Source: an uncultured Clostridia bacterium (lineage in GTDB: Bacteria > Bacillota > Clostridia > Peptostreptococcales > Anaerovoracaceae). Taken from it: a stretch of 56,800 bases of DNA. Every line of letters begins with the position of its first letter. Within the stretch, counting starts at the first letter, position 1. The notes under the pieces were generated by a model. That model was given only the letters and a program-made list of their open reading frames with translations. It was not told the origin of the DNA and made no database searches. The DNA is taken from contig CALWPQ010000001.1 of NCBI GenBank assembly GCA_944383465.1, forward strand, positions 1 through 56,800. The letters are read 5' to 3'. Position numbers and translations under genes: made by a program. Below are positions 35,718 through 45,132 of the stretch, one piece after another.

Positions 35718-37817
35718 ATGAGATTTGAAGATTACAGAACATTTAGGACAGCTGTCGGAGGAAGACTTCTCCAGCTTGAGATCGGCAAAGTATGCGAAAT
35801 GGCAAACGGACAGGTGACAGTAAGATACGGAGATACAGTTGTAAATGTTACGGCCTGTATGTCAAAAGAGCCGCGTCCGGATATTGATTTCTTTCCGCTC
35901 AGCGTGGACTACGAAGAAAGAATGTACGCTGCAGGAAAGATTCCTGGCGGATTTATAAAGAGGGAAGGAAGACCGAGTGAGAGAGCAATTTTGAACTCGA
36001 GACTTATCGACAGACCTATAAGACCGCTTTTTCCAAAAGGTTTTTACAATGATGTACAGGTAGTTGCGACGGTAATGTGTGTAGACCCTGACTGCTCGCC
36101 GGAAATTGTGGGTATGATAGGCTCGTCCGTTGCCCTTTCGATATCAGATATCCCGTGGGACGGTCCGACGGCATCGGTGCTCATCGGTATGGTAGACGGC
36201 CAGTTTATTGTCAATCCTACGTTTGAGCAGAGACAGGCTTCATGTATGCATCTTGTTGTTTCTGGTACAAAGGAAGCGATAATGATGGTAGAGGCAGGAG
36301 CAAACGAAGTGCCTGAGGACACTATGCTCGACGCGATAATGTTCGCACACGAGGAAATAAAGAAGCTTATCGAATTCATTGAGGAAGTTATCGCCGAGGT
36401 GGGCAAGCCTAAGCTGCCGATCGAACTCTACCATATTCCTGAGGATATTGATGCGGAAGTAAGAGCATATGCGCTCGATAAGATGAAGACGGCAATTAAG
36501 ACTTTTGATAAAATGGAAAGACTCGATAATATGGATGCTGTTGAAGTTGAAACAAAAGAGCACTTTGCAGAAATTTATCCCGATAACGGAAAGGATATAG
36601 CAAATTCTCTATACAATATAACAAAGGAATGTATTCGCAATATGATACTTGACGAGGGTGTCAGACCTGACAACAGAAAGACGACTGAAATAAGGCCGAT
36701 ATGGTGCGAGACGGGATTCCTGCCGAGAACTCACGGAACAGGCCTTTTCAAGCGCGGACAGACGCAGGTGCTTTCGGTAACGACGCTCGGTGCGATGGGA
36801 GAAGCTCAGACTATTGATGGCATCACGGAAGAAGTGGAAAAGAGATATATGCATCACTACAACTTCCCGCCTTATTCGGTAGGTGAAGCAAGACCTATGA
36901 GAAGTCCGGGAAGGCGAGAAATCGGACATGGTGCGCTTGCTGAAAGAGCGCTTTTGCCGGTACTTCCGAGCGTTGAGGAATTTCCTTATGCGATAAGAGT
37001 CGTATCGGATGTGCTTTCATCAAATGGGTCTACTTCAATGGGCTCGACATGCGGCTCGTGTCTTTCGCTTATGGACGCGGGTGTGCCTATAAAGAGACCT
37101 GTATCCGGCATCGCAATGGGACTTATTGAGAGAGTAGAGCCTGACGGCTCATCGAAAATTGCCATTCTTTCGGACATACAGGGAATGGAGGATTTTCTTG
37201 GAGATATGGACTTCAAGGTGGCGGGTACGACAGAAGGAATTACTGCCATTCAGATGGATATAAAAGTACACGGACTTTCGAGAGAAATTTTAAAGAACGC
37301 GCTTGCCCAGGCTCACGAGGGAAGGATGTACATTCTTGATCAGATGCTGGAAGAAATATCTGAACCGAGGAAGGAACTTTCACCGTATGCACCGAGAATT
37401 ATCTCGATGATGATAGACCCTGACAAGATCAGAACTGTTATCGGCCCTGGCGGCAAGACTATAAATAAGATTATAGCAGACACAGGTGTGAAGATTGACA
37501 TCGACGATACAGGACTTGTATATGTAGCGGCGCCTGATATGGATAGTGCAAATGCGGCTATGGCAGAGATAGAGCTTTTGACAAAAGATGTAGAGGTCGG
37601 TGAAACTTACGAGGGAACTGTTACGAGGATAATGAACTTTGGCGCGTTTATTGAAATTCTGCCGGGTAAGGAAGGGCTTCTTCATATTTCAAAGATGGCG
37701 AAAGAGAGAGTCGAAAAGGTAGAAGATGTAATGAACATCGGTGACAAGGTTAAAGTAAAAGTAACTGAAATTGATAATCAAAATAGAATTAACCTTTCGA
37801 GAAAGGAATTGCTTTAA
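35718..37817 (+). CDS. pnp: polynucleotide phosphorylase
   Basis: PNPase degrades RNA 3'-5' with phosphate. 699 residues with the usual two RNase PH domains, an all-helix linker, then KH ([19 protein letters not shown]) and S1 ([20 protein letters not shown]) domains. Second PH domain keeps [22 protein letters not shown] text ([18 protein letters not shown]), [14 protein letters not shown] and [16 protein letters not shown] 35718 is preferred to TTG 35709 because the GGAGG is only three bases from the latter. The terminator before it suggests its own promoter or readthrough from rpsO. Confidence 0.96.
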   Translation: MRFEDYRTFRTAVGGRLLQLEIGKVCEMANGQVTVRYGDTVVNVTACMSKEPRPDIDFFPLSVDYEERMYAAGKIPGGFIKREGRPSERAILNSRLIDRPIRPLFPKGFYNDVQVVATVMCVDPDCSPEIVGMIGSSVALSISDIPWDGPTASVLIGMVDGQFIVNPTFEQRQASCMHLVVSGTKEAIMMVEAGANEVPEDTMLDAIMFAHEEIKKLIEFIEEVIAEVGKPKLPIELYHIPEDIDAEVRAYALDKMKTAIKTFDKMERLDNMDAVEVETKEHFAEIYPDNGKDIANSLYNITKECIRNMILDEGVRPDNRKTTEIRPIWCETGFLPRTHGTGLFKRGQTQVLSVTTLGAMGEAQTIDGITEEVEKRYMHHYNFPPYSVGEARPMRSPGRREIGHGALAERALLPVLPSVEEFPYAIRVVSDVLSSNGSTSMGSTCGSCLSLMDAGVPIKRPVSGIAMGLIERVEPDGSSKIAILSDIQGMEDFLGDMDFKVAGTTEGITAIQMDIKVHGLSREILKNALAQAHEGRMYILDQMLEEISEPRKELSPYAPRIISMMIDPDKIRTVIGPGGKTINKIIADTGVKIDIDDTGLVYVAAPDMDSANAAMAEIELLTKDVEVGETYEGTVTRIMNFGAFIEILPGKEGLLHISKMAKERVEKVEDVMNIGDKVKVKVTEIDNQNRINLSRKELL

Positions 37818-37828
37818 GGTAAGCTTTT

Positions 37829-37868
37829 ATGGGTCATTTCCAAACATTAGGGAAATGACCCGTTTTTC
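37829..37868 (+). terminator. intrinsic terminator after pnp
   Basis: GGGTCATTTCC (37831-37841) and GGAAATGACCC (37851-37861) form 11 perfect pairs; GTTTTT follows. Confidence 0.9.
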
Positions 37869-38005
37869 TTTTAAAAAATCATCTTATTAAAGTTGGTGTA
37901 CAAGGATTTGCGTTTTTGGGTCATAATATTCATGAAATTTTGAATCGTATTTGTAATTTATGCTTTTTGAATATTATAAGAAGAAAATGATAAATTGTGT
38001 TTTAA

Positions 38006-38060
38006 ATATACCCTATATGGGTATATGAGTAATATAAAAAATATACCCGTATGGGGTATA
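38006..38060. promoter_or_regulatory. tandem CsoR operator palindromes
   Basis: Two copies of ATATACCC-5 nt-GGGTATAT: a perfect one centred at 38016 (spacer TATAT) and a near-perfect one at 38041-38060 (spacer GTATG). The form TACCC-N5-GGGTA matches known CsoR sites. The second copy ends just before the csoR ribosome site. Confidence 0.85.
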
Positions 38061-38072
38061 AAAGGAGATAGT

Positions 38073-38384
38073 ATGGAAGAAAAGAAATGCTGCTGCAGCG
38101 CGAGCGGCAAAATGACTATGCGCACAGACGAGCAGAAGAAAAAACTTCTCAACAGACTCAAGCGCATAGAAGGGCAGGTGTGCGGTATTCAGCGTATGAT
38201 AGAAAATGATGCATACTGCAATGATATACTGATGCAGTCTGCGGCGGTAAACGCGGCGATGAATGCTTTTAACAAAGAGCTGCTTGCGAGTCATATTCGC
38301 TCATGCGTAGCAAGAGATATAAGAGAGGGCAAGGACGAGGTTATAGACGAGCTTGTTCTGACACTGCAAAAGCTGATGAAGTAG
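38073..38384 (+). CDS. csoR: copper-sensing repressor CsoR
   Basis: 103 residues of the CsoR/RcnR helix-bundle family. The C-H-C copper ligands are seen in YCNDIL, ASHIRSCV; GQVCGIQRMIENDAYC is the classic first helix, where a Cys replaces the usual Arg. The N-terminus adds a CCC cluster. ATG 38073 is chosen for AAAGGAG; it lies after the second operator. It is expected to repress the csoR-copA operon and release DNA when Cu(I) binds. copA follows after 11 bases. Confidence 0.92.
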   Translation: MEEKKCCCSASGKMTMRTDEQKKKLLNRLKRIEGQVCGIQRMIENDAYCNDILMQSAAVNAAMNAFNKELLASHIRSCVARDIREGKDEVIDELVLTLQKLMK

Positions 38385-38395
38385 GGGTGATATAA

Positions 38396-40978
38396 TTGGA
38401 ACAATATAATGTAACCGGTATGAGCTGCGCGGCGTGCAGTGCCCGTGTGGAAAAAGCAGTATCCAAGGTGCCGGGTGTAGAGTCGTGTTCCGTGAGTCTG
38501 CTTACAAACTCTATGGGGGTAGAAGGTACGGCGGATGCGGCAAGCATAATAAAGGCCGTGACAGATGCGGGATACGGAGCGTCACTCAAGAGTGCTCGAA
38601 GCTATAGCGGGGAGGGAGCATCAGGCAGTGCGGGCAGCATCAAAAACGGTGCAGGCGCGGCGGCTGGCGGATACAGCGAAGATGAAGAAGCGCTGAGAGA
38701 CCACGAAACGCCTCTTCTCAAAAAAAGGCTTTTCGCATCGGTTGGATTTTTAATAGTGCTTATGTATTTCTCTATGGGAAATATGATGTGGGGCTGGCCT
38801 GTTCCCGCGTGGTTTGAAGGCAATCATGTAGCTATGGGACTTTTGCAGCTGATTCTTGCAGGCATAGTGATGGTCATAAATCAGAAATTCTTTGTAAGCG
38901 GGTTTAAGAGCCTTTGGCACAGGTCGCCCAATATGGATACGCTCGTTGCGCTCGGCGCAACGGCGGCATATTTGTGGAGTGTTTTTGCGCTCTTTCTGAT
39001 GACGGATGCGCAGATGCGCGGAGATCACGCTGCGGTAATGACATATATGGATGAATTTTATTTCGAGTCTGCGGCGATGATACTCACGCTCATAACAGTG
39101 GGTAAAATGCTTGAAGCGCGTTCTAAGGGAAAAACGACAGACGCGCTTAAAAGCCTTATGAGGCTTACGCCGAAGACGGCCGTTATAGAGGCAGACGGCG
39201 TTGAAACGACTGTTCCCGTAGAGCAGGTGAAAAAGGACGATATATTTGTTGTGCGTCCGGGTGAGAGCATTCCCGTTGATGGTATTGTCGTATCGGGAAG
39301 CGGCGCGGTAAACGAGGCGGCGCTGACGGGAGAGAGCATTCCTGTAGACAAGGCAGAGGGTGACAGAGTATCGGCGGCGACAATAAATCAGTCGGGATTT
39401 CTGCGCTGCCGTGCCGAGCGCGTGGGCGAGGACACGACTCTTTCGCAGATAATAAAAATGGTGAGCGACGCGGCGGCAACAAAAGCGCCGATCGCTAAAA
39501 TTGCAGATAAAGTGTCGGGTGTATTTGTACCGTCAGTGATTGCAATAGCTGTAGTTACAACTGTCGTATGGCTAATTCTCGGCCAGGAATTCGCATTTGC
39601 ACTCGCGCGCGGAATATCAGTGCTCGTAATAAGCTGTCCTTGCGCACTTGGACTTGCGACGCCTGTTGCGATTATGGTCGGAAACGGGCTTGGAGCAAAA
39701 AACGGGATATTGTTTAAAACCGCTGTTTCACTTGAAGAAACGGGAAAAGTGCAGATAGCAGTGTTAGATAAGACGGGTACAATTACAAACGGGGAACCGA
39801 AAATTACAGATATTGTGCCTAATTTAGGAGTATCGGAAAAAGAACTTTTGGAAACAGCGCTTGCGCTTGAAGCGAGGAGCGAACATCCTCTTGCGAAAGC
39901 TATAACTCAACGCGGGACAGAGCTTGAGATGACGGCGGCAGAGGTTTCGCAGTTTACGGCGCTTCCGGGAAATGGACTTTCGGCAATGCTGGCGGGAGAT
40001 GAGCTTATCGGCGGCAGTCTTAAGTTTATAGGAAGTAAAATCGAGCTTGCGCAGGAAATGATGGAAAAAGCGGAAAAGCTTGCAGCGGAAGGGAAAACAC
40101 CACTTCTCTTTATGCGTGCGGGAAAGCTTACAGGTATGATTGCTGTTGCCGATACAATAAAAGAAGATAGCCCTGAAGCTATCAGGCAGCTTCAGAATAT
40201 GGGCATCCGCGTTGTGATGCTGACGGGTGATAATGAACGTACAGCAAAGGCAATAGGCGCGCAGGCAGGGGTTGACGATGTCATAGCCGGTGTACTTCCC
40301 GATGGCAAGGAAAGTGTCATAAGAAAGCTAAAAGAGCAGGGAAAGGTAGCGATGGTAGGTGACGGCATAAACGACGCGCCTGCGCTTACGAGAGCCGATA
40401 TGGGCATAGCAATAGGCGCAGGCGCTGATGTAGCGGTCGATGCAGCCGATATTGTGCTTATGAAAAACAGTCTGCTCGATGTGCCGGCGGCGATCAGGCT
40501 CAGCCGTGCGACGCTTAAGAATATTCATGAAAATTTGTTCTGGGCGTTTTTCTACAATGTAATAGGAATTCCTCTGGCTGCGGGTGCATTCGTGCATTTT
40601 GGGCTGACGCTGAATCCTATGTTCGGTGCGGCGGCAATGAGCCTTTCGAGCTTCTGTGTTGTATCAAATGCGCTTAGACTCAACTTTTTTAAACTATATG
40701 ACGAAAGTCATGATAAAAAAATAAAATTAAAACAAAGCAAACAGAAAAAAGAAAGAGAGGAAATTGAAATGGAAAAGATTATGAAAATCGAAGGAATGAT
40801 GTGTGGCCACTGCGAGGCTCGTGTAAAAAAGGCGCTTGAAGCACTTGGCGGTGTTGAAGCGGCAGATGTAAGCCACGAAGATGGAACTGCAAAAGTGACC
40901 ATAACCGCGGACGTTACTGATGAAATGCTTAAAAAGGCTGTGGAGGATCAGGATTATAAAGTACTTTCAATTTCGTAA
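38396..40978 (+). CDS. copA: Cu(I)-exporting P-type ATPase with C-terminal CopZ-like domain
   Basis: 860 residues. N-terminal heavy-metal domain with [14 protein letters not shown] (1-66), a Gly/Ser/Ala-rich linker (67-98), eight TM helices, actuator loop EAALTGES, transport motif [10 protein letters not shown] (about 415-424), phosphorylation site DKTGT (about 457), SEHPLAKA and GDGINDAPA (about 655). After the last TM helices a Lys-rich linker leads to a second heavy-metal domain, residues 792-860, with [14 protein letters not shown]. The TTG start has GGGGTGA upstream. It exports Cu(I). The C-terminal domain also has its own in-frame ATG and ribosome site (next entry). Confidence 0.94.
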   Translation: MEQYNVTGMSCAACSARVEKAVSKVPGVESCSVSLLTNSMGVEGTADAASIIKAVTDAGYGASLKSARSYSGEGASGSAGSIKNGAGAAAGGYSEDEEALRDHETPLLKKRLFASVGFLIVLMYFSMGNMMWGWPVPAWFEGNHVAMGLLQLILAGIVMVINQKFFVSGFKSLWHRSPNMDTLVALGATAAYLWSVFALFLMTDAQMRGDHAAVMTYMDEFYFESAAMILTLITVGKMLEARSKGKTTDALKSLMRLTPKTAVIEADGVETTVPVEQVKKDDIFVVRPGESIPVDGIVVSGSGAVNEAALTGESIPVDKAEGDRVSAATINQSGFLRCRAERVGEDTTLSQIIKMVSDAAATKAPIAKIADKVSGVFVPSVIAIAVVTTVVWLILGQEFAFALARGISVLVISCPCALGLATPVAIMVGNGLGAKNGILFKTAVSLEETGKVQIAVLDKTGTITNGEPKITDIVPNLGVSEKELLETALALEARSEHPLAKAITQRGTELEMTAAEVSQFTALPGNGLSAMLAGDELIGGSLKFIGSKIELAQEMMEKAEKLAAEGKTPLLFMRAGKLTGMIAVADTIKEDSPEAIRQLQNMGIRVVMLTGDNERTAKAIGAQAGVDDVIAGVLPDGKESVIRKLKEQGKVAMVGDGINDAPALTRADMGIAIGAGADVAVDAADIVLMKNSLLDVPAAIRLSRATLKNIHENLFWAFFYNVIGIPLAAGAFVHFGLTLNPMFGAAAMSLSSFCVVSNALRLNFFKLYDESHDKKIKLKQSKQKKEREEIEMEKIMKIEGMMCGHCEARVKKALEALGGVEAADVSHEDGTAKVTITADVTDEMLKKAVEDQDYKVLSIS
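40769..40978 (+). CDS. possible internally started CopZ-like copper chaperone
   Basis: The last 69 codons of copA begin with an ATG at 40769, eight bases after AGAGAGG, and encode a complete CopZ-size heavy-metal domain ([19 protein letters not shown]). It is in the same frame as copA, so ribosomes could make both the fusion and a free chaperone. The Lys/Glu-rich linker before it has the A/G content of a ribosome site by chance as well, so this remains a hypothesis. Confidence 0.4.
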   Translation: MEKIMKIEGMMCGHCEARVKKALEALGGVEAADVSHEDGTAKVTITADVTDEMLKKAVEDQDYKVLSIS

Positions 40979-41368
40979 GATATATTAGAATGTAAAATTT
41001 ATTTTACAAAAATTGTAAATTTATTGAGCTGTAAACTGTGGCGCGGGTATTCTTACAGAACTTGACGAAAAGCATAGTAGAATCAAGGGTTTTTAAATGC
41101 ACGAAGTGCGCAGTCTCGCAGCAAGGCGGCAGGGAGCCAAAGGCGTTATGAGGGCGTTTACAGCCGAATGGCCGGCGCAAACGTGATAGTCGGGCGCGAA
41201 CGCGCTTTTTTGCGAAAAAGGAGCGGCAGCCGGTCATATGAAACCGTAGTTTTGCTTAATAATACGGCAAAACAAAAGCTTTGCCGCGGCGTGACAAGAG
41301 AGAGAAACTTCGTGAAGATCATTTTTAAATGTTTTGGCAAAAAGCATAGCAAGGGAAAATAAGGTGAT
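40979..41368 (+). other. non-coding stretch with several overlapping hairpins
   Basis: No supported gene. The first 60 bases are AT-rich with palindromes (GTAAAATTTATTTTAC; TTTACAAAAATTGTAAA) that may end copA. After 41080 the composition becomes GC-rich. GTTTTGC (41249-41255) can pair with GCAAAAC (41267-41273), while CGGCAAA (41265-41271) can instead pair with TTTGCCG (41280-41286); the two are mutually exclusive. A basic 64-codon open frame at 41168-41362 has no ribosome site. Confidence 0.5.
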
Positions 41369-41397
41369 TTGACAAAAAATCGGGTCATCTTATTATA
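41369..41397 (+). promoter_or_regulatory. sigma-A promoter in the copA-liv gap
   Basis: TTGACA at 41369-41374 with ATTATA at 41392-41397 (17-base spacer; TATTAT one base earlier gives 16). Confidence 0.6.
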
Positions 41398-41459
41398 TTA
41401 TTTGTTTTGAGAAACAAAAAAGGCTTAAAAAAACTATTTATTTTTTACAAATAAAAGGG

Positions 41460-41488
41460 TTGACAATCAGGGTTTAATTTAGTAGAAT
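41460..41488 (+). promoter_or_regulatory. strong sigma-A promoter before the small membrane protein
   Basis: TTGACA at 41460-41465 and TAGAAT at 41483-41488 with an exact 17-base spacer. Confidence 0.8.
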
Positions 41489-41574
41489 ATTCATTGTAAT
41501 AACAAGCTGTCAGGTTTTTATGCGGCAGTTTTTAGCAAACGATCTGAGTAAACAGTTTGAAAGGACGCGGAAAA

Positions 41575-41781
41575 ATGGACAATTCCGGTTTTAGAAGAGA
41601 ATTTAATCAATTCGTATTTGTGGGTCTCGTCCTTATTATAGGCAGCATTGTCGTGCTGCCTGTTTTGCTTGCTCTCGATGTTATCGGTATCGTACTAATT
41701 ACGGTGCTTATAATCGGCACGGTCGGTACCGGAAATGCTTACTGCAAATGCCTTGGAAGAAAAACCACGCCTGTTATGTGA
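41575..41781 (+). CDS. small membrane protein
   Basis: A 68-residue protein not recognised as a known family. Two hydrophobic stretches, about residues 13-33 and 34-50, joined without a clear loop, and a short C-terminal tail with two cysteines (YCKCLGRK). It has its own promoter and a terminator, and GGACGCGG lies before the ATG; a longer in-frame TTG start is less likely. The liv genes that follow have a separate ribosome site and leader. Confidence 0.65.
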   Translation: MDNSGFRREFNQFVFVGLVLIIGSIVVLPVLLALDVIGIVLITVLIIGTVGTGNAYCKCLGRKTTPVM

Positions 41782-41812
41782 TTACAGCAAAGCGGCATAT
41801 TTAATCGGTTTT

Positions 41813-41837
41813 GTCTTTTGGGCAGAGCCGATTTTTT
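41813..41837 (+). terminator. terminator after the small membrane protein
   Basis: AATCGG (41813-41818) pairs with CCGATT (41828-41833), extended by TGTC/GGCA across an internal loop; T run follows. Confidence 0.6.
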
Positions 41838-41882
41838 ATGATAAATGAAATCTTAATCTTTATTAAAAAGGAGAGAAGTGAA

Positions 41883-43040
41883 ATGAAAATGAAGAAAATT
41901 CTTTGCATCGCTTTAGTTCTCATGATGGCTTTCGGCGCAGTTGCCTGCGGCGGAGACGATAATGGAGACGAGGGTGCAGCAAAAATTAAACTTGGAGGCA
42001 TAGGACCTCTCACAGGCGGAGCTGCCGTATACGGTATTGCCGTAAACAATGGAGCGCAGCTTGCAGTTGAAGAAATCAACGCTCTCGGCGGAGATATTCA
42101 GTTTGACTATAATTTCCAGGACGATGAGCACGATGCGGAAAAGGCTGTAAACGCTTATTCAAACCTCAAGGACTGGGGACTGCAAATTCTTATGGGAGCA
42201 GTAACTACTACGCCTTGCGTAGCTGTTGCGAGCGAAACAAATGCAGATCGTATATTCGAACTTACACCTTCGGCTTCTTCGACAGATGTAACAAAGGATA
42301 AGGATAATGTATTCCAGATGTGCTTTACAGACCCTAACCAGGGTATCACTGCTGCTGATTACATTGCCGATAACAATCTCGGACAAAAAATAGCTGTTAT
42401 CTATAACAATGCTGACGCTTATTCAACAGGTATTTACACTGCATTTGCAAGCGAGGCAAGTGCTAAGGGTCTTGACATAGTTTATACGGGAACATTCTCG
42501 TCCGACGATAATGCCGACTTTAATGTACAGCTTAAGGGCGCTAAAGATGCAAATGCTGAGCTCGTATTTCTTCCTATTTATTATACTCCGGCTTCACTCA
42601 TTCTTGCGCAGGCAAAGTCGATGGAATACGCGCCTGTATTCTTCGGTGTTGACGGTATGGACGGTATACTTACTCTTGAAGGATTCGACCAGTCGCTGGC
42701 TGACGGCGTAATGCTTATGACTCCGTTTAACCCGTGGTCAGAGGACGAAAAGGTAGCAGCTTTTGTATCGGCTTACGAAGAAAAGTATAACGAAACTCCT
42801 AATCAGTTTGCGGCTGACGCTTATGACTGTGTATACGCTATTTACAATGCTTGCCAGGAGGCAGGAGTTACTGCTGATATGAGCGCTGAAGATATCTGCG
42901 CAGCTCTTATATCGCAGTTTACGGGAGGCTTCACATTCGACGGACTTACAGGTCACGGAATGACGTGGAGCACTGCCGGTGAAGTTTCAAAGGCTCCGGT
43001 TGTATGCGTAATTCAGGATGGTATTTATGTAGATCTGTAA
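41883..43040 (+). CDS. livK: branched-chain amino-acid ABC transporter, binding lipoprotein
   Basis: 385 residues. Signal peptide with lipobox FGAVAC (Cys about residue 22), then an acidic, Gly-rich spacer. The mature part is a periplasmic-binding type I fold: LGGIGPLTGGAAVYG, GAQLAVEEINALGG, FELTPSASST, MCFTDPNQG. It captures Leu/Ile/Val or related ligands outside the membrane. ATG 41883 is chosen for AAGGAGAGAAG and the Lys-rich signal start. It leads the livKHMGF operon. Confidence 0.92.
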   Translation: MKMKKILCIALVLMMAFGAVACGGDDNGDEGAAKIKLGGIGPLTGGAAVYGIAVNNGAQLAVEEINALGGDIQFDYNFQDDEHDAEKAVNAYSNLKDWGLQILMGAVTTTPCVAVASETNADRIFELTPSASSTDVTKDKDNVFQMCFTDPNQGITAADYIADNNLGQKIAVIYNNADAYSTGIYTAFASEASAKGLDIVYTGTFSSDDNADFNVQLKGAKDANAELVFLPIYYTPASLILAQAKSMEYAPVFFGVDGMDGILTLEGFDQSLADGVMLMTPFNPWSEDEKVAAFVSAYEEKYNETPNQFAADAYDCVYAIYNACQEAGVTADMSAEDICAALISQFTGGFTFDGLTGHGMTWSTAGEVSKAPVVCVIQDGIYVDL

Positions 43041-43059
43041 GAAACAAAATTTATATTTC

Positions 43060-43096
43060 AGAAGGGCTTGGCTGCATATTGGCAGTCAAGCCTTCT
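43060..43096 (+). terminator. hairpin between livK and livH
   Basis: AGAAGGGCTTGGCTGC and GCAGTCAAGCCTTCT pair over 15 positions with one wobble and one bulge. No T run, so it is probably an attenuator or 3' stabiliser that raises the binding protein over the permease. Confidence 0.65.
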
Positions 43097-43122
43097 GTCA
43101 TAAATTCATTGAGGTATTTTTT

Positions 43123-44007
43123 ATGACTTTTTTAACTCACTTTATCAGCGGGCTTTCACTCGGAAGCGTATACGCTATCATAGCGCTTGGCTATACGATG
43201 GTATATGGTATTGCCAAAATGCTTAATTTCGCTCACGGCGATGTTATTATGGTGGGCGCGTATATTGCATTCTGCTCGACTGCATACTTAAATATGCCTC
43301 CGTGGCTGGCGGTAATAGCAGCAATGCTTTTCTGTACATGCCTCGGAATAATTATCGAACGTCTTGCCTATAAGCCGCTCCGCGATGCTTCTTCGCTTGC
43401 TGTTCTCATTACGGCGATAGGCGTTTCATATTTTCTTCAGAACGCAGCTTTGATAATATGGGGCAGCGCTCCTAAAGTATTTACATCTGTCTTTGACAGG
43501 ATAGATAATTTCAGATTTTTCGACGGTAAGCTGGTAGTAGCTCCGGAGACTTTGTTTACGGTACTTGCCTGTATTTTGATAATGGCGGTACTCAGTGTGT
43601 TTATAAACTTTACAAAAATGGGAAAATCTATGAGGGCTGTATCCGAAGATAACGGAGCGGCGCAACTTATGGGTATAAATGTAAATTCGACAATATCAAT
43701 GACATTCGCCATCGGCTCGGCGCTTGCCGCGGTTGCGGGCGTACTTCTTTGTTCATCATATCCGACGATAATGCCTACGACTGGTGCTATGCCGGGAATA
43801 AAAGCCTTTACTGCTGCTGTATTCGGGGGTATAGGCTCAATACCGGGGGCAATGATCGGAGGAATTCTTCTCGGTATTATCGAGATATTTGCAAGAGCGT
43901 ATATATCAACGGAGCTTTCGGACGCTATAGTGTTCGGAGTGCTCATAATCGTACTTCTTGTGAGACCGACGGGTCTTCTCGGCAAGAAAATAAGCGAAAA
44001 GGTATAA
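43123..44007 (+). CDS. livH: branched-chain amino-acid ABC permease LivH
   Basis: 294 residues with about eight TM helices. Family text: GLSLGSVYAIIALGYTMVYG, NFAHGDVIMVGAY and FGGIGSIPGAMIGGILLG. It forms the membrane channel with LivM. GAGGT precedes the ATG by about eight bases. Confidence 0.93.
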   Translation: MTFLTHFISGLSLGSVYAIIALGYTMVYGIAKMLNFAHGDVIMVGAYIAFCSTAYLNMPPWLAVIAAMLFCTCLGIIIERLAYKPLRDASSLAVLITAIGVSYFLQNAALIIWGSAPKVFTSVFDRIDNFRFFDGKLVVAPETLFTVLACILIMAVLSVFINFTKMGKSMRAVSEDNGAAQLMGINVNSTISMTFAIGSALAAVAGVLLCSSYPTIMPTTGAMPGIKAFTAAVFGGIGSIPGAMIGGILLGIIEIFARAYISTELSDAIVFGVLIIVLLVRPTGLLGKKISEKV

Positions 44008-44019
44008 GGTGGTGCGGAA

Positions 44020-45132
44020 ATGAAAAACAGATTAAAAAATATGAGTTCATATAGCAAAAAATCTGCCACCGCGTACAGCATAGTTATAATTGCGTTTATA
44101 ATCGTGTCGGTGCTCGATTCGTTTGGTTTTATCACAAATTCGCTGTACGGGCAGCTCGTGCCTATATGCGCGTATATTTCACTTGCCGTATCTCTCAATC
44201 TTGTCGTAGGTATATCGGGTGAGCTCAGTCTCGGACATGCGGGTTTTATGAGTATAGGCGCTTTTTCGGGCGTAATAGTATCGACCTGTCTTCAGCACAG
44301 TATAGTAGCTCCGATTCCGAGACTTCTAATTGCTATGGCGGTGGGCGCTCTGATAGCGGCTGTCGCAGGCGTACTTATCGGTATACCGGTACTGAGACTG
44401 CGCGGTGATTATCTGGCGATAGTAACACTCGCATTCGGGGAAATTATAAGAAATATATTAAACTGCACTTATGTGGGACTGGACAGCGCAGGGATCCGTT
44501 TTGCGACATCGGCAGAAAAGCTCGGTCTTGATCCGGTATCCGGAAAAATGATTTTGAATGGGCCTATGGGCGCCACGGGCGTGCAGAAGCTCTCCACCTT
44601 CGGCGTGGGCATTTTAGTTGTGCTCTTTACTCTGTTTGTTGTACAGAATCTCATCAACAGCAAGCAGGGCAGAGCTATTATGGCTATACGCGACAACCGC
44701 ATAGCGGCTGAAAGCGTAGGGCTTAATGTAACGAATTTTAAATTGACAGCGTTTGTTACAAGTGCGGCTCTTGCCGGTATGGCAGGTGCTCTTTTCGCAC
44801 TTAACTATTCAACAATTGCACCTGTTAAGTTTAATTTTAATACATCTATACTCATCCTCGTGTTCGTCGTACTCGGCGGGATGGGAAATATAGTTGGAAG
44901 CATAATATCGGCTACGGTGCTCGTAATACTTCCCGAAGCGCTGCGTGAATTCGCGGACTACCGTATGCTTATGTATGCAATCGTTCTCATACTTGTAATG
45001 CTGGCGACGAACAACATGCAGTTCCGCGCTATGTTAGATAAAGCCATAGAGAGGATAAAGAGCGCAGTAGGACGCGGCAGCAAAAAAGAAAAGCAGCAGG
45101 CTCAGACGGAAGGAGGTATGGGAAATGAATAG
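44020..45132 (+). CDS. livM: branched-chain amino-acid ABC permease LivM
   Basis: 370 residues with about ten TM helices. Seen: NLVVGISGELSLGHAGFMSI, RLRGDYLAIVTLAFGEIIRN and VFVVLGGMGNIVGSIISATV. A Lys/Gln-rich cytoplasmic tail of about 35 residues ends the protein. The stop overlaps the livG start by eight bases, so the two are coupled. Confidence 0.93.
   Translation: MKNRLKNMSSYSKKSATAYSIVIIAFIIVSVLDSFGFITNSLYGQLVPICAYISLAVSLNLVVGISGELSLGHAGFMSIGAFSGVIVSTCLQHSIVAPIPRLLIAMAVGALIAAVAGVLIGIPVLRLRGDYLAIVTLAFGEIIRNILNCTYVGLDSAGIRFATSAEKLGLDPVSGKMILNGPMGATGVQKLSTFGVGILVVLFTLFVVQNLINSKQGRAIMAIRDNRIAAESVGLNVTNFKLTAFVTSAALAGMAGALFALNYSTIAPVKFNFNTSILILVFVVLGGMGNIVGSIISATVLVILPEALREFADYRMLMYAIVLILVMLATNNMQFRAMLDKAIERIKSAVGRGSKKEKQQAQTEGGMGNE

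Noticed and set aside
41168..41362. 64-residue basic open frame
   Set aside because: No ribosome site, odd composition, and the DNA is full of hairpins; recorded as a structured non-coding stretch instead.
43437..44198. Long open frame on the minus strand opposite livH/livM
   Set aside because: No ribosome site or known motif; its text mirrors the codon pattern of the liv genes on the other strand.
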